NCBI GenBank assembly: GCA_015064095.1
Contig: SVSW01000007.1
Location: 1 to 49,525 of the forward strand
Source: Oscillospiraceae bacterium
Lineage (GTDB): Bacteria > Bacillota > Clostridia > Oscillospirales > CAG-272
Direction of reading: 5' to 3'
Length of the DNA stretch: 49,525 bases
This document shows, in pieces, positions 1 to 9,043 of the stretch. Positions within the stretch are counted from its first letter, which is position 1; each line of letters starts with the position of its first letter. The translations under genes were made by a program, and so were the position numbers. The notes beneath the pieces are model-generated. The model did no database searches and was not told where the DNA came from. It saw only the letters and a list, made by a program, of their open reading frames with translations.

Positions 1-423
1 ACCTGCTTCGAACTGTTTAATTCCCTCCCAGAAGCTCTGTTCGGTTACTTCAATCAGTTTCTTTGCAGCAGGATCGGCGTTACCGACGGCAAAGGTTCTC
101 GCTGAGTCTCCGTGAAATCCTTTATAAAAGGCTCCCACATCGACCTTAACGATGTCCCCGTCCTGTATAATGCGCTTCGCACTCGGTATTCCGTGAATTA
201 CTTCATCGTTTATAGAGATGCACGCGCTTCCGGGGAAGCCACCGTAACCGAGGAAGGACGGCTTTGCTCCGCTTTTTTCGATATGCTCACGAATGAGTGT
301 ATCTATATACTTGGTGCTGACTCCCTCGCGAATATTTTCACTCGCAACGAGCAACGCCTCAGCGGTAATTCGTCCCGCCTCTTTCATTACGGTAATTTGT
401 TCAGAATTCTTAATCTGTATCAT
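1..423 (-). CDS. map: Methionine aminopeptidase, type I (3' part outside window)
   Basis: Removes the initiator methionine from new proteins in the cytoplasm; a two-metal enzyme. The visible 141 codons are the N-terminal part. The substrate-side histidine is in VIHGIP, and the first two metal-ligand aspartates are in VKVDVGAFY and HGDSART, with the family's usual spacing. The remaining ligands (His, Glu, Glu) lie beyond the window edge. The ATG overlaps the adk stop codon (TAATG), so the two are probably translationally coupled. secY-adk-map is the standard tail of the spc operon in Firmicutes. Identification is secure; completeness cannot be judged. Confidence 0.95.
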   Translation of the reverse strand, partial: MIQIKNSEQITVMKEAGRITAEALLVASENIREGVSTKYIDTLIREHIEKSGAKPSFLGYGGFPGSACISINDEVIHGIPSAKRIIQDGDIVKVDVGAFYKGFHGDSARTFAVGNADPAAKKLIEVTEQSFWEGIKQFEAG

Positions 424-1061
424 TATTCAAAACGGCGTAGAGCCTCAAAGACAAGCTTCGTGGTATCCTCGACCTTTTCCTGACCCTCAACGATCACAAG
501 ATTGCCTCGCTTACTGTAATAATCCTTAAGCGGCTCTGTGATATTGTGGTAGGTCTCAAGTCTTGAAAGCACTGTTTCGGGAGCGTCATCTTTACGGATA
601 ACGAGCTCGCCATTGCACTTGTCGCAAACACCTTCGGTTTTGGGCGGATTGTAGACTATATGATGTGTCGCACCGCAAACGGGGCAAACACGGCGTCCAC
701 TCATTCGCTCGACTATCTTTGCATCCTCAACTTCAATATCGAGAACTGCATCGATTGCAACCCCCATCGCATCGAGAGCCTCAGCCTGAGGTATCGAGCG
801 TGGGAAGCCGTCAAGAATAAAGCCTTTCTTGCATTTATCGGAAGAAAGATATTCTTTGATGATTCCGATCACTGTTGCATCGGGAACAAGATCGCCGCGA
901 TCCATATAGGATTTGGCTTCAAGTCCGAGTGCTGTGTTGTCCTTGATTGCCGCACGGAGTATCTCGCCGGTCGAAACCGAAGGAATTCCGTACTTCTCGG
1001 AAATTTTTTCCGCTTGCGTGCCTTTACCGGCACCGGGCGCTCCGAGTAAAATCAATTTCAT
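423..1061 (-). CDS. adk: Adenylate kinase, zinc-binding LID form
   Basis: Interconverts ATP + AMP and 2 ADP in the cytoplasm. The 212-aa product starts with the P-loop GAPGAGKGT. Its LID domain carries four cysteines (CPVC then CDKC), the zinc-binding form typical of Gram-positives. The DGFPRS motif and the AMP-site arginines are present. An in-frame upstream extension exists, but the ATG at 1061 is preceded by GGAGG at a good distance and matches the family start MKLILLGAPG. It lies 19 nt after secY and its stop overlaps the map start, so it is part of the spc operon. Confidence 0.97.
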   Translation of the reverse strand: MKLILLGAPGAGKGTQAEKISEKYGIPSVSTGEILRAAIKDNTALGLEAKSYMDRGDLVPDATVIGIIKEYLSSDKCKKGFILDGFPRSIPQAEALDAMGVAIDAVLDIEVEDAKIVERMSGRRVCPVCGATHHIVYNPPKTEGVCDKCNGELVIRKDDAPETVLSRLETYHNITEPLKDYYSKRGNLVIVEGQEKVEDTTKLVFEALRRFE

Positions 1062-1080
1062 AATTTTACTTTCCTCCGAA

Positions 1081-2382
1081 TTAATCAAGGAAGCCCTTAT
1101 AGTTACGCATTGTCATCTGTGCCTCAAGATCACGAATGGTCTCAAGTGCGACGCCGACAACGATCAGAAGCGAAGATCCGCCGAATGCAAGGCTTGCAAC
1201 CTGAGTGGAGAAGACACCTGCGATCATAGGAAGACCTGCAACAACGATTAAGAAGAACGCACCGATAAGAGTGATTCTGTTAAGAACCTTCTTAATGAAA
1301 TCCGATGTCGGACGTCCGGGACGGATACCGGGAATGGCACCGCCGTTGTTTCTGATGTTATTGGCTACCTCAACGGGATTAAAGCTTATCATTGTATAGA
1401 AATACGAGAAAGCTATAAGCAACACGAGGTAAATAAGAATATAGGGCCATCTGTTGGTCTGAAGATACTGATCAACAAACCAAGCAAAGTTATAGTTAGT
1501 ATCCATCGAGAACATCTGAACGATGGTCGCGGGGATAGAAACAATAGAGCTTGCGAAGATGATAGGCATAACGCCCGTCATGTTCATCTTAAGGGGAAGA
1601 TGTGTTCCCTGTCCGCCGTACATCTTGCGACCGACAACTCTCTTTGCATACTGGATCGGGATTTTTCTCTCGCTGTTGGTGAACCAAACGCAGAGCACCG
1701 TCAGTCCGAGGACTGCGATAACAACGCCGAGAGCACCGAACAGGCCGCCGAGATTGAACTTACCTGCAGCGGGAACGATCCAATACCAAAGATTCATGCA
1801 CATACCGGGAACGCTTGATATGATATTCGCAAAGAGTATCATTGAGATACCGTTTCCGATGCCGTGCTCGTTGATCTTTTCCGCAAGCCACATAATGAGG
1901 GACGCACCCGCACAGTAGCAAGCGATAATGACGATCAGCGGGAAAATTTGGATCTTATCCGTAAATACGAGCCAGCCGTTGTTGAAAAGGAGCATTGCAT
2001 AGCCGTAAGCCGTGATAAGTGCAAGACCTACCGTGACGTAACGGGTTATTGCATTGATCTTCTTTTTGCCGTCCTCTTCCTTTGCCATTCTCTCAAGCGG
2101 AGGAATTGCAATGGTGAGGAGCTGCATAACGATCGAAGCCGTGATGTACGGGCTGACGGACAGAGCAAAAAGTGTTGCCTGTGCCATAGCGCCACCGGAA
2201 AGGAGGCTCATGAAATCGAGCACCGTACCGCTGAATTGGCTGTAATAGTTAAGAACCTCTGTGTTTACATAAGGAACGGGGATGCTTGCGCCTAAGCGGT
2301 AGATGAGGAGAATGAGCAATGTGAAGAGAAGCTTATTGCGAAGCTCCGGTACCTTCCATGCGTTCTTAAGCGTCTGAAACAT
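1081..2382 (-). CDS. secY: Protein translocase subunit SecY
   Basis: Forms the ten-helix channel of the Sec translocon in the cytoplasmic membrane, with SecE and SecG. The 433-aa product starts MFQTLKNAWKVPELRNK. It shows the hydrophobic plug region, alternating membrane segments throughout, and the conserved cytoplasmic loop with FTNSERKIPIQYAKR that contacts the ribosome and SecA. The chosen ATG at 2382 has GGAGG six bases upstream, and that SD lies inside the 3' end of rplO. A longer in-frame reading would start within rplO and is not needed. Length and operon position are typical. Confidence 0.98.
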   Translation of the reverse strand: MFQTLKNAWKVPELRNKLLFTLLILLIYRLGASIPVPYVNTEVLNYYSQFSGTVLDFMSLLSGGAMAQATLFALSVSPYITASIVMQLLTIAIPPLERMAKEEDGKKKINAITRYVTVGLALITAYGYAMLLFNNGWLVFTDKIQIFPLIVIIACYCAGASLIMWLAEKINEHGIGNGISMILFANIISSVPGMCMNLWYWIVPAAGKFNLGGLFGALGVVIAVLGLTVLCVWFTNSERKIPIQYAKRVVGRKMYGGQGTHLPLKMNMTGVMPIIFASSIVSIPATIVQMFSMDTNYNFAWFVDQYLQTNRWPYILIYLVLLIAFSYFYTMISFNPVEVANNIRNNGGAIPGIRPGRPTSDFIKKVLNRITLIGAFFLIVVAGLPMIAGVFSTQVASLAFGGSSLLIVVGVALETIRDLEAQMTMRNYKGFLD

Positions 2383-2383
2383 C

Positions 2384-2830
2384 TCAAGCCTCCTCGATCT
2401 TTCCACCTGCTGCTTCTATCTTTTCCTTTGCACTTGCTGAAAAGACGGTTGCCTTGACAGTGAGTTTTTTGGTAAGATTTCCACCGCCGAGGACCTTAAG
2501 TCCGTCAAGCTCGCGGCGAACTATCTTCTTCTCAATGAGAGTTGCGAGATCGACAATAGCGCCGTCCTCAAATTTGTTGAGAGCCTCAACATTAACGATT
2601 GCATAGTTCTTTGCAAACTTGTTGTTGAATCCACGCTTAGGGAGCTGACGGTAGATCGGGAACTGACCGCCCTCGAAACCGAGACGGACGTTGCCCGAGC
2701 GAGCCTTCTGGCCCTTGTGTCCCTTACCTGCGGTCTTTCCGTTGCCGGAAGCAGGACCTCTTCCTACGCGGAAGGGCTTCTTTGCAGAGCCTTCTGCGGG
2801 AGAAAGTTCATGAAGTTTAAATTCTTTCAT
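2384..2830 (-). CDS. rplO: 50S ribosomal protein L15 (uL15)
   Basis: Late-assembly 23S rRNA-binding protein of the large subunit. The 148-aa product has the expected Gly/Lys-rich N-terminal arm ([22 protein letters not shown]) that threads into rRNA and a globular C-terminal half. The start at 2830 ([11 protein letters not shown]) is chosen because GGAGG sits eight bases upstream; a start 18 nt further up lacks a better site. The stop is one base from the secY start, which suggests coupled translation. Ordinary member of the spc operon. Confidence 0.97.
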   Translation of the reverse strand: MKEFKLHELSPAEGSAKKPFRVGRGPASGNGKTAGKGHKGQKARSGNVRLGFEGGQFPIYRQLPKRGFNNKFAKNYAIVNVEALNKFEDGAIVDLATLIEKKIVRRELDGLKVLGGGNLTKKLTVKATVFSASAKEKIEAAGGKIEEA

Positions 2831-2844
2831 CGTTCGATCCTCCT

Positions 2845-3018
2845 TCAAGCTTCCTCAACCTTGACAAGGTGAGCGAGAACTTTGATTTTTCCGGCGAGAA
2901 CAGCGTCATCGTTATGGGTGATGCTGTCGCCAATCTTGCGAAGGCCGAGCGAAGCTGCGGTTGCCTTCTGTGCGGGCTTAGAGCAGATAAGGCTCTTGAC
3001 AAGTGTTACCTTTTTCAT
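2845..3018 (-). CDS. rpmD: 50S ribosomal protein L30 (uL30)
   Basis: Small large-subunit protein of 57 aa, beginning [18 protein letters not shown] and containing LGLRKIGDS, the usual L30 core. It is easy to miss because of its length. The reading frame is open between rplO and rpsE, starts 14 nt after rpsE with GAGGAGG upstream, and ends 14 nt before rplO. Position and sequence agree with bacterial spc operons (rpsE-rpmD-rplO). No unusual feature. Confidence 0.95.
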   Translation of the reverse strand: MKKVTLVKSLICSKPAQKATAASLGLRKIGDSITHNDDAVLAGKIKVLAHLVKVEEA

Positions 3019-3032
3019 TTCGCTTTACCTCC

Positions 3033-3539
3033 TCAACCCTTGATCTGATCCACGCCGATCTCTCTTGCCTTTGCGACTTCCTCTGCCGTGCGAAGCTGCT
3101 TAAGACCCTCGATGGTAGCTTTAACAACGTTCGTCGGGTTGTTGGTGCGCAGGCACTTTGCGCGGATATTCTTGATTCCGGCGAGCTGGAGAACTTTTCT
3201 TACCTTATCGCCGGCGATAATACCGGTACCGGGTGCGGCAGGCTTAAGAAGAACCTTGCCGGCGCCGAATTCACCGAGCACCTCGTGAGGAATGGTTGTG
3301 CCCTTAAGAGAAACGGTTATCATATTTTTCTTTGCGTCTTCAATTCCCTTGCGGATCGCTTCGGGAACCTCAGCAGCTTTTCCGAGACCTACACCGATGT
3401 GTCCGTTCTCATCTCCGACTACCATGAGTGCGGCAAATCTTGCGATACGTCCACCTTTTACGGTCTTGGAAACACGGTTCAGGGCAACCATATCCTCTTT
3501 AAGGTCGAGGGTTGCCGGATCAATTTTGTTAATTGCCAT
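3033..3539 (-). CDS. rpsE: 30S ribosomal protein S5 (uS5)
   Basis: Small-subunit protein near the mRNA entry site, involved in decoding fidelity and helicase action. The 168-aa product has the N-terminal double-stranded-RNA-binding-like domain ([21 protein letters not shown]) and the S5 C-terminal domain ([21 protein letters not shown]). Length is normal. A 66-nt spacer separates it from rplR upstream; that spacer can form a 7-bp hairpin, TGTTCAA with TTGAACA, on the transcript. Confidence 0.97.
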   Translation of the reverse strand: MAINKIDPATLDLKEDMVALNRVSKTVKGGRIARFAALMVVGDENGHIGVGLGKAAEVPEAIRKGIEDAKKNMITVSLKGTTIPHEVLGEFGAGKVLLKPAAPGTGIIAGDKVRKVLQLAGIKNIRAKCLRTNNPTNVVKATIEGLKQLRTAEEVAKAREIGVDQIKG

Positions 3540-3605
3540 GTTTTTACTCCTTATGAATGTTCAATGTGTGTTGAACAGCGTGTAAACCGGAAGCCTGAGC
3601 TTAGC

Positions 3606-3965
3606 TCAGAACTTCAGACCGCCCTCGCGGGCTCCGTCTGCAAGCTCCGACACGCGTCCGTGATAAAGATAGCCGCCGCGGTCAAAAACGACATCGGTGA
3701 TACCCTTTTCTTTTGCTCTCTCTGCAATGGTGAGTCCGACCCACTTTGCAGCAGCCTTGTTGCTGCCGATACCCTCGAAAGCCTTTTCGAGAGTCGAAGC
3801 GGAGACCAGCGTGATGCCCTTAACATCATCAATGATCTGAGCCTGGATATTGGCGTTAGAGCGATATACGCAAAGGCGCGGACGCTCTGCTGTTCCCGAG
3901 ATCTTAGCTCTGACTCTGACGTGTCTTTTAAGACGGGCCTTATTTGCATCTTTTCTTGATACCAT
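3606..3965 (-). CDS. rplR: 50S ribosomal protein L18 (uL18)
   Basis: Binds 5S rRNA in the central protuberance together with L5. The 119-aa product carries the basic N-terminus ([16 protein letters not shown]) and the conserved [10 protein letters not shown] and [12 protein letters not shown] segments. AGGAG lies nine bases before the ATG. It sits between rplF and rpsE as in most bacteria. No unusual feature apart from the 66-nt gap to rpsE. Confidence 0.97.
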   Translation of the reverse strand: MVSRKDANKARLKRHVRVRAKISGTAERPRLCVYRSNANIQAQIIDDVKGITLVSASTLEKAFEGIGSNKAAAKWVGLTIAERAKEKGITDVVFDRGGYLYHGRVSELADGAREGGLKF

Positions 3966-3983
3966 CTGATTCCACTCCTTTCA

Positions 3984-4523
3984 TTATTTACCGGTCTTAC
4001 CGGCCTTGCGGCGAACATACTCGCCGTTGTAGCGAACACCCTTGCCGTGATAGGGCTCGGGGGGTCTCTTGCCGCGGATAACCGCTGCCATCTGACCTAC
4101 GATCTGCTTGTCAATACCCTTGACGATGATGGTGTTGGGGTTCGGGACCTCAAACTTGATGTCCGCGTTCTCCTCGAAAACGATCGGGTGGCTGTGGCCG
4201 AGGTTGCAGGTGATCTTGTTGCCCTGCTGAACTACTCTGTAACCGACGCCGATTATATCGAGCTGCTTCTGATAACCCTTCGAAACACCCTCGACCATGT
4301 TATTGATAAGTGCACGGGTGAGACCGTGGAGGCTTCTGTCCTCTTTCTCATCTGTCGGTCTTGCAACCGTGAGAACATTGCCTTCCTGGGTAATGATCAT
4401 GCGAGGATTAAAGGTGTTTGTAAGAGTTCCGAGAGGACCCTTAACGGTAACAACATTACCCTCTGCAATAGTAACTGTAACTCCGGCAGGGATCTGTACC
4501 GGCATTCTTCCTATTCTCGACAT
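3984..4523 (-). CDS. rplF: 50S ribosomal protein L6 (uL6)
   Basis: Two-lobed large-subunit protein near the GTPase-associated centre. The 179-aa product begins MSRIGRMPVQIPAGV and ends with the conserved KGVRYNGEYVRRKAGKTGK tail. It has the family's normal length and both L6 repeats. It follows rpsH after 12 nt and precedes rplR by 18 nt. Ordinary member of the operon. Confidence 0.97.
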   Translation of the reverse strand: MSRIGRMPVQIPAGVTVTIAEGNVVTVKGPLGTLTNTFNPRMIITQEGNVLTVARPTDEKEDRSLHGLTRALINNMVEGVSKGYQKQLDIIGVGYRVVQQGNKITCNLGHSHPIVFEENADIKFEVPNPNTIIVKGIDKQIVGQMAAVIRGKRPPEPYHGKGVRYNGEYVRRKAGKTGK

Positions 4524-4535
4524 ACCGTTACCTCC

Positions 4536-4934
4536 TTACCATACGAAAGCGAGGACCTCGCCGCCGACCTTCAGCGCACGAGCCTGCTTGTCTGTCATAA
4601 GACCCTTCGAAGTCGAAACGATGGCGATGCCGAGGCCGTTCATGACCTTGGGCATATCCTCGTAGCCTGCGTAAATACGAAGACCGGGCTTCGAAACTCT
4701 CTTAAGACCGCGAATGACCTTAGTCTTGTTTGCGCCGTACTTGAGAGCTACACGAATGATTCCCTGCTTGCCGTCCTCAATGACCTGATAGCCCTTGATG
4801 TAACCCTCTTTTGTGAGGATCTCGGCAATGGACTTTTTGATGTTTGATGCCGGAATGTCAACAGTCTGGTGCTTCGCATCGTTTGCGTTGCGGATTCTGG
4901 TGAGCATATCGGCGATTACGTCTGACATTTGCAT
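4536..4934 (-). CDS. rpsH: 30S ribosomal protein S8 (uS8)
   Basis: Binds the central domain of 16S rRNA and in enteric bacteria also represses spc mRNA translation. The product is 132 aa when started at the second of two nearby ATGs. This start ([11 protein letters not shown]) has GGAGG eight bases upstream, while the ATG at 4940 has only two bases of spacing. C-terminal motifs [13 protein letters not shown] and GGEVLAFVW are normal. A structured 133-nt spacer, unusual for this tight operon, separates it from rpsN and is listed separately. Confidence 0.96.
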   Translation of the reverse strand: MQMSDVIADMLTRIRNANDAKHQTVDIPASNIKKSIAEILTKEGYIKGYQVIEDGKQGIIRVALKYGANKTKVIRGLKRVSKPGLRIYAGYEDMPKVMNGLGIAIVSTSKGLMTDKQARALKVGGEVLAFVW

Positions 4935-5067
4935 TTTCATTTCCTCCTTAATGCAAGTTAAATTGATCTTGCCTGCCACACATTCGTCGTGGCGGCTTAC
5001 CGGTGGTAAAATCCGACGTTTCGTTTAATTTCCTGCCGGTAAATGGAGTAGTCTTTCGACTGTTTTT
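4935..5067 (-). promoter_or_regulatory. Structured spacer before rpsH (candidate leader)
   Basis: In the transcript direction this 133-nt spacer can form three stems. AGTC-GAAA-GACT is a GNRA tetraloop hairpin at 5050-5061. TTACCGG pairs with CCGGTAA (5036-5042 with 4997-5003). GCCAC pairs with GTGGC (4989-4993 with 4975-4979). Most other junctions in this operon are under 25 nt or overlap. No T-tract suggests termination. Post-transcriptional control or processing is inference; no known family was recognised. Confidence 0.5.
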
Positions 5068-5253
5068 TTACCAAGAGGCCTTTCTTACACCGGGGATCTG
5101 ACCCTTGTAAGCAAGCTCACGGAAGCAGATACGGCAGATGCCGTATTTGCGAAGGTAAGCGTGAGGACGGCCGCAGATCTTGCATCTGTTGTACTCTCTT
5201 GTGGAGAACTTCTGTGCCTTCTGCTGCTTGAGTATCATAGATTTCTTTGCCAT
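5068..5253 (-). CDS. rpsN: 30S ribosomal protein S14, zinc-binding (uS14)
   Basis: Small-subunit head protein. The 61-aa length and the four cysteines (CKIC then CRIC) identify the short zinc-dependent S14, as opposed to the roughly 90-100-aa Cys-free paralogue that some bacteria induce under zinc starvation. It follows rplE after 17 nt. The stop is followed by the structured spacer before rpsH. Confidence 0.97.
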   Translation of the reverse strand: MAKKSMILKQQKAQKFSTREYNRCKICGRPHAYLRKYGICRICFRELAYKGQIPGVRKASW

Positions 5254-5270
5254 TTTACCCTATCCTCCTC

Positions 5271-5813
5271 TTAGTTCTTTGCAAAGGGAGCGCCCATAAG
5301 TGTGAGGAGCTCTCTTGCTTCTTCGTCGGTGTTTGCGGTGGTAACGAACGCGATGTCCATACCGCGGATCTTGTCGACCTTGTCGTACTCGATTTCAGGG
5401 AATATCAGCTGCTCCTTGAGGCCGAGGGAGTAGTTTCCTCTGCCGTCGAAGGCGTTGGGATTGATACCCTTGAAGTCGCGAACGCGAGGAAGCGAGAAGT
5501 TAAAGAGACGGTCCATGAACTCGTACATCTTATCGCCGCGGAGCGTTACCTTTGCGCCGATCTTCATGCCCTGACGGAGCTTGAAGTTAGCGACCGACTT
5601 TCTTGCGTAGGTGGGGACTGCCTTCTGACCCGTGATAAGCGTGAGGTCAGCGATGACGTTGTCGATCACCTTTGCGTTGTCCTTTGCATCACTTGTTCCG
5701 ACGTTGATAACGATCTTATCGAACTTCGGGATCTGCATCGGGCTCTTGTACTCGAATTTCTTCATAAGGGCGGGAGCAACCTCGGCCTTGTACATATCTT
5801 TAAGTCTTGCCAT
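5271..5813 (-). CDS. rplE: 50S ribosomal protein L5 (uL5)
   Basis: 5S rRNA-binding protein of the central protuberance. The 180-aa product shows family motifs [26 protein letters not shown] and [17 protein letters not shown]. The start codon overlaps the rplX stop (TAATG), so the two are probably translationally coupled. Length is normal. Confidence 0.97.
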   Translation of the reverse strand: MARLKDMYKAEVAPALMKKFEYKSPMQIPKFDKIVINVGTSDAKDNAKVIDNVIADLTLITGQKAVPTYARKSVANFKLRQGMKIGAKVTLRGDKMYEFMDRLFNFSLPRVRDFKGINPNAFDGRGNYSLGLKEQLIFPEIEYDKVDKIRGMDIAFVTTANTDEEARELLTLMGAPFAKN

Positions 5814-6172
5814 TAGTTCTTACCTCCCTTGATGACTTCTTTGCGGAGAGAAGCACCGCACTTTGCGCAAACGATCTCGATGGTCTTGTTGCCCTTATCG
5901 TCTACGCTCTTGTTGGTCTTCACTCTAACGCCCTTATCGCACTTGGGGCAGTAGTGAGCGACGTTCGATGCATAGATCGCGCCCTCGGCGTCAACAATGC
6001 CGCCGGTCTCACCCTGTCTGCGGGGCTTAACGTGCTTGTGAATGATGTTTACACCCTCAACAAGTACCTTGCCTTCTTCGGCAGAAACGGCAATTACCTT
6101 GCCCTTTACGCCCTTATCGTCGCCGGAGAGAACCACAACGACATCGTCTTTCTTAATGTTAAGCTTTGCCAT
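5813..6172 (-). CDS. rplX: 50S ribosomal protein L24 with zinc ribbon (uL24)
   Basis: Initiates large-subunit assembly near the exit tunnel. The N-terminal KOW motif ([16 protein letters not shown]) and [15 protein letters not shown] are typical. The C-terminal half holds paired cysteines, CPKC and CAKC, separated by a Lys-rich linker ([16 protein letters not shown]). At 119 aa it is longer than the usual 100-105-aa form because of this linker and an extended tail. Stop overlaps the rplE start. Confidence 0.96.
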   Translation of the reverse strand: MAKLNIKKDDVVVVLSGDDKGVKGKVIAVSAEEGKVLVEGVNIIHKHVKPRRQGETGGIVDAEGAIYASNVAHYCPKCDKGVRVKTNKSVDDKGNKTIEIVCAKCGASLRKEVIKGGKN

Positions 6173-6187
6173 TTTTAGATCTCCTCC

Positions 6188-6556
6188 TTACAGTACTTCG
6201 GGAGCGAGCGAGAGGATCTTTATAAAGTCCTTCTCACGGAGCTCTCTTGCAACCGGCCCAAAGATACGGGTGCCGCGGGGTGTTTTGTCTTCTTTAATAA
6301 TAACTGCAGAGTTCTCGTCAAACTTGATGTAGGAACCGTCGGCACGCTTGATGCCCTTGACGCTTCTTACGACAACAGCCTTAACGACCTCGCCCTTCTT
6401 GACCATACCGCCGGGAGCAGCCTTCTTTACGCTGCAAACGACGATGTCACCGATATTTGCATATCTGCGACCTGTGCCGCCAAGAACACGAATGCAGAGA
6501 AGCTCTTTTGCGCCGGTGTTATCGGCAACAGTCATTCTTGATTCTTGCTGTATCAT
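6188..6556 (-). CDS. rplN: 50S ribosomal protein L14 (uL14)
   Basis: Large-subunit interface protein that contacts 16S rRNA and binds RsfS-type silencing factors. The 122-aa product begins [18 protein letters not shown] and has the conserved [11 protein letters not shown] and [13 protein letters not shown] segments. Length is exactly typical. It lies 43 nt after rpsQ and 15 nt before rplX. Confidence 0.97.
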   Translation of the reverse strand: MIQQESRMTVADNTGAKELLCIRVLGGTGRRYANIGDIVVCSVKKAAPGGMVKKGEVVKAVVVRSVKGIKRADGSYIKFDENSAVIIKEDKTPRGTRIFGPVARELREKDFIKILSLAPEVL

Positions 6557-6599
6557 TTCTTTCCTCCTGATTCAATACGATATTTGCCGTATTCGCCAA

Positions 6600-6860
6600 T
6601 CATTTGGCCTTCTCGATTATGGTAACAACGCGCCATCTCTTTGTCTTGGAAAGGGGGCGAGTTTCCATAATGCTGACCTTGTCACCGATGCCGCACTCGT
6701 TGTTTTCATCGTGAGCATGGACCTTCAAGGTGTGCTTAATGATCTTACCGTAAACCGGGTGCTTTACGTTATCTTCGATGGCAACGACGACGGTTTTGTC
6801 CATCTTGTCGCTGACTACGCGACCGACTCTGACTTTTCTGAGATTTCTTTCTTCAGTCAT
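6600..6860 (-). CDS. rpsQ: 30S ribosomal protein S17 (uS17)
   Basis: Primary 16S rRNA-binding OB-fold protein. Two ATGs lie six bases apart. The second (6860, [15 protein letters not shown]) has GGAGG eight bases upstream, whereas the first has only two bases of spacing, so 86 aa is preferred. Motifs [11 protein letters not shown] and [18 protein letters not shown] are conserved. Ordinary operon member. Confidence 0.95.
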   Translation of the reverse strand: MTEERNLRKVRVGRVVSDKMDKTVVVAIEDNVKHPVYGKIIKHTLKVHAHDENNECGIGDKVSIMETRPLSKTKRWRVVTIIEKAK

Positions 6861-6875
6861 TTTCATATCCTCCTA

Positions 6876-7064
6876 TCAGACATTCTTCTCACGAAGAACT
6901 GTCATAACACGGGCGATGTCGTGCTTGACGTCCGCAATTTTGTGGGGGTTTTCAAGCTGATTGATCGCGTGCTGGAAACGGAGATTGAAAAGTTCTGCCT
7001 TGAGCTCTTTGAGCTTGTCAGTGAGCTGCTCGGCACTCATGCTTCTGATTTCTTCTGCCTTCAT
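6876..7064 (-). CDS. rpmC: 50S ribosomal protein L29 (uL29)
   Basis: Helical hairpin protein at the tunnel exit, part of the docking site for trigger factor and SRP. The 62-aa product begins MKAEEIRSMSAEQLTDKL and has the family signature ELFNLRFQHAINQLENPHKI. It is three bases from rplP upstream and 15 nt before rpsQ. Confidence 0.97.
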   Translation of the reverse strand: MKAEEIRSMSAEQLTDKLKELKAELFNLRFQHAINQLENPHKIADVKHDIARVMTVLREKNV

Positions 7065-7067
7065 GAC

Positions 7068-7499
7068 TTAACCCTCCGTTTTCGAATTCTTCGGCTCGCC
7101 GCTTATAAACTTGCACTTGATAGGAAGCTTATGAGATGCAAGACGCATTGCCTCTTTAGCGATGGGCTCGGCAACTCCGCCCATTTCAAACATGATTCTG
7201 CCCGGCTTAACAACAGCTACCCAATACTCAGGTGAACCTTTACCTGAACCCATTCGAGTTTCGGCAGGCTTCTCTGTGATAGGCTTATCGGGGAATATTT
7301 TGATCCAAACATTACCACCACGGCGAATGTAACGGGTCATAGCGATACGGGCTGCCTCGATCTGCTGGCTGGTGATCCAAGCCGGCTCGAGAGCAACAAG
7401 ACCGTAATTACCGTATGCAAGCTCGTTGCCGCGGGTTGCTTTTCCTTTAAGTCTGCCGCGCTGAACACGACGGAACTTAACTCTCTTCGGCATTAACAT
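7068..7499 (-). CDS. rplP: 50S ribosomal protein L16 (uL16)
   Basis: Large-subunit protein positioning A-site tRNA. The 143-aa product begins [16 protein letters not shown], the canonical start. A second ATG two codons later is less well placed. The ATG overlaps the rpsC stop (TAATG), and the G-rich end of rpsC (GAGGGGGGT) supplies the [16 protein letters not shown] and [13 protein letters not shown] segments are present (here [14 protein letters not shown]). Confidence 0.97.
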   Translation of the reverse strand: MLMPKRVKFRRVQRGRLKGKATRGNELAYGNYGLVALEPAWITSQQIEAARIAMTRYIRRGGNVWIKIFPDKPITEKPAETRMGSGKGSPEYWVAVVKPGRIMFEMGGVAEPIAKEAMRLASHKLPIKCKFISGEPKNSKTEG

Positions 7500-8380
7500 T
7501 ACTTATTACCCCCCTCTGTCGGTGCTTTGTTTGCGCGGGGTGCGCGGTTTGAGCCCTTGTATTCGGGCTTTGCGTCGAATCTGCCGCCCTGACGTCTGTC
7601 GCCGTTTCTGCGATCTCCGTTAGGTCTGCGCTCGCCGCCCTGACGTCTGTCATTTCTGCGATCGCCGTTCGGCTTTCTGTCGCCGCGGGCTTCTCTTACA
7701 CCCTGAGGTCTGTTGACCTCGTTGAGAACCTCACCCTTGTAGATCCAGACCTTGATACCGATACGTCCGTAGGTCGTGGCAGCCTCCCAGAAACCGTAAT
7801 CGATGTCGGCTCTGATGGTCTGAAGCGGAATGGTTCCCTCGTGATAGTGCTCGGTTCTTGCGATCTCGGCACCGGCAAGACGTCCGGAGCAAGTGATCTT
7901 AATACCCTTAGCACCCATCTTCATGGTGTTGCGGATAGCCATCTTCATAGCTCTTCTGAAAGCAACTCTCTTTTCGAGCTGAGAAGCGATGTTCTCTGCA
8001 ACGAGCTGAGCGTTGAGATCGGGCTGTCTTACCTCAACAACGTTGAGCGAGACGGGCATTCCGACCATCTTTTCAAGAGCGTTCTTGTACTTTTCGATCT
8101 CTGCGCCGCCGCGACCGATAACGATACCGGGCTTTGCGCAGTGGACGAAGACTCTGACTCTGTGAGTGTCGCGCTCAATCTCGATCTTTGCGACGCCTGC
8201 GTCATGATTCTTCTCTTTGTCCTTTTCGTGATCCTTCTTAAGCTCGGATTTGAGGTACTTTCTGATGTTGTAGTCCGAAACGATAGTATCGCCGAACAGT
8301 TCGTCTTTAACGAACCATCTTGAGTCCCAATCCTTGATAACACCGACGCGAAGTCCGTGCGGATTAACTTTCTGTCCCAT
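7499..8380 (-). CDS. rpsC: 30S ribosomal protein S3 (uS3) with long basic tail
   Basis: Small-subunit protein at the mRNA entry tunnel. The KH domain ([11 protein letters not shown], residues 87-97) and the S3 C-terminal domain are normal. At 293 aa it is about 70 residues longer than common forms. Two additions explain most of this: a charged insert near residues 49-60 ([12 protein letters not shown]), and a tail from about residue 228 rich in Arg, Asp, Gly and Asn with a degenerate two-copy repeat of about 16 residues. The tail is in frame and ends next to rplP, so it is not a frameshift artefact. Confidence 0.95.
   Translation of the reverse strand: MGQKVNPHGLRVGVIKDWDSRWFVKDELFGDTIVSDYNIRKYLKSELKKDHEKDKEKNHDAGVAKIEIERDTHRVRVFVHCAKPGIVIGRGGAEIEKYKNALEKMVGMPVSLNVVEVRQPDLNAQLVAENIASQLEKRVAFRRAMKMAIRNTMKMGAKGIKITCSGRLAGAEIARTEHYHEGTIPLQTIRADIDYGFWEAATTYGRIGIKVWIYKGEVLNEVNRPQGVREARGDRKPNGDRRNDRRQGGERRPNGDRRNGDRRQGGRFDAKPEYKGSNRAPRANKAPTEGGNK
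7583..7681 (-). repeat. Two-copy coding repeat in rpsC tail
   Basis: Two adjacent degenerate units of about 50 bp share GCCGCCCTGACGTCTGTC and TTCTGCGAT with a short spacer. They encode the [12 protein letters not shown] pattern of the S3 tail. Boundaries are approximate. Slippage between units could change tail length between strains (inference). Confidence 0.6.
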
Positions 8381-8393
8381 TTTCGTACCTCCC

Positions 8394-8735
8394 TTAGTCT
8401 CTTTCCTTGAGAACGATGGTCATGTGGCTCGTTCTCTTGAGGATTCTGTCTGCGCTTCCCTTGGCTCTCGGCATGATTCTCTTGAGCGTGGGGCCGGGGC
8501 AAACGTAGCACTCGGAGACATAAAGCTTATCGGGATCCATCTGGAAATTGTTTTCGGCGTTTGCCATTGCGCTCTTGAGGAGCTTAACGAGGTACTCAGA
8601 CGCACCCTTCTTGGTGTTCTTGAGTATCGCCATGGCAACGTACGCGTCCTTATTTCTGATAAGGTCGAGAACCGTCTTTACCTTGCGGGGAGAGATTCTC
8701 GCATATTTGAGCTTTGCAATTGCCTGTTCTGCCAT
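8394..8735 (-). CDS. rplV: 50S ribosomal protein L22 (uL22)
   Basis: Lines the peptide exit tunnel; its beta-hairpin is a macrolide-resistance site. The 113-aa product begins [20 protein letters not shown] and ends with the conserved [20 protein letters not shown]. Length and order (rpsS-rplV-rpsC) are typical. Confidence 0.97.
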   Translation of the reverse strand: MAEQAIAKLKYARISPRKVKTVLDLIRNKDAYVAMAILKNTKKGASEYLVKLLKSAMANAENNFQMDPDKLYVSECYVCPGPTLKRIMPRAKGSADRILKRTSHMTIVLKERD

Positions 8736-8750
8736 TTGAATCTATCCTCC

Positions 8751-9029
8751 TTATTTGCTGTTAGATGTCTTCGATCCCGAGTGACCCTTGAAGAGTCTTG
8801 TGGGAGCGAACTCACCGAGCTTGTGTCCTACCATATCCTCGGTAACATATACCGGAATGTGCTTTCTTCCGTCGTGGACGGCGATCGTGTGGCCGACGAA
8901 TTCGGGGAATATCGTCGATGCGCGCGACCAAGTCTTAATGACTTTCTTTTCATTCTTCTCGTTCATCGCGCAAATTCTCTCAAAGAGCTTTTCCTGCACG
9001 AACGGAGCTTTTTTCATACTTCTGCTCAT
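8751..9029 (-). CDS. rpsS: 30S ribosomal protein S19 (uS19)
   Basis: Small-subunit head protein contacting S13 and the subunit bridge. The 92-aa product begins [15 protein letters not shown] and includes the signatures [24 protein letters not shown] (here [15 protein letters not shown]) and [11 protein letters not shown]. Normal length, normal place between rplB and rplV. Confidence 0.97.
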   Translation of the reverse strand: MSRSMKKAPFVQEKLFERICAMNEKNEKKVIKTWSRASTIFPEFVGHTIAVHDGRKHIPVYVTEDMVGHKLGEFAPTRLFKGHSGSKTSNSK

Positions 9030-9043
9030 CTTATATTCCCTCC

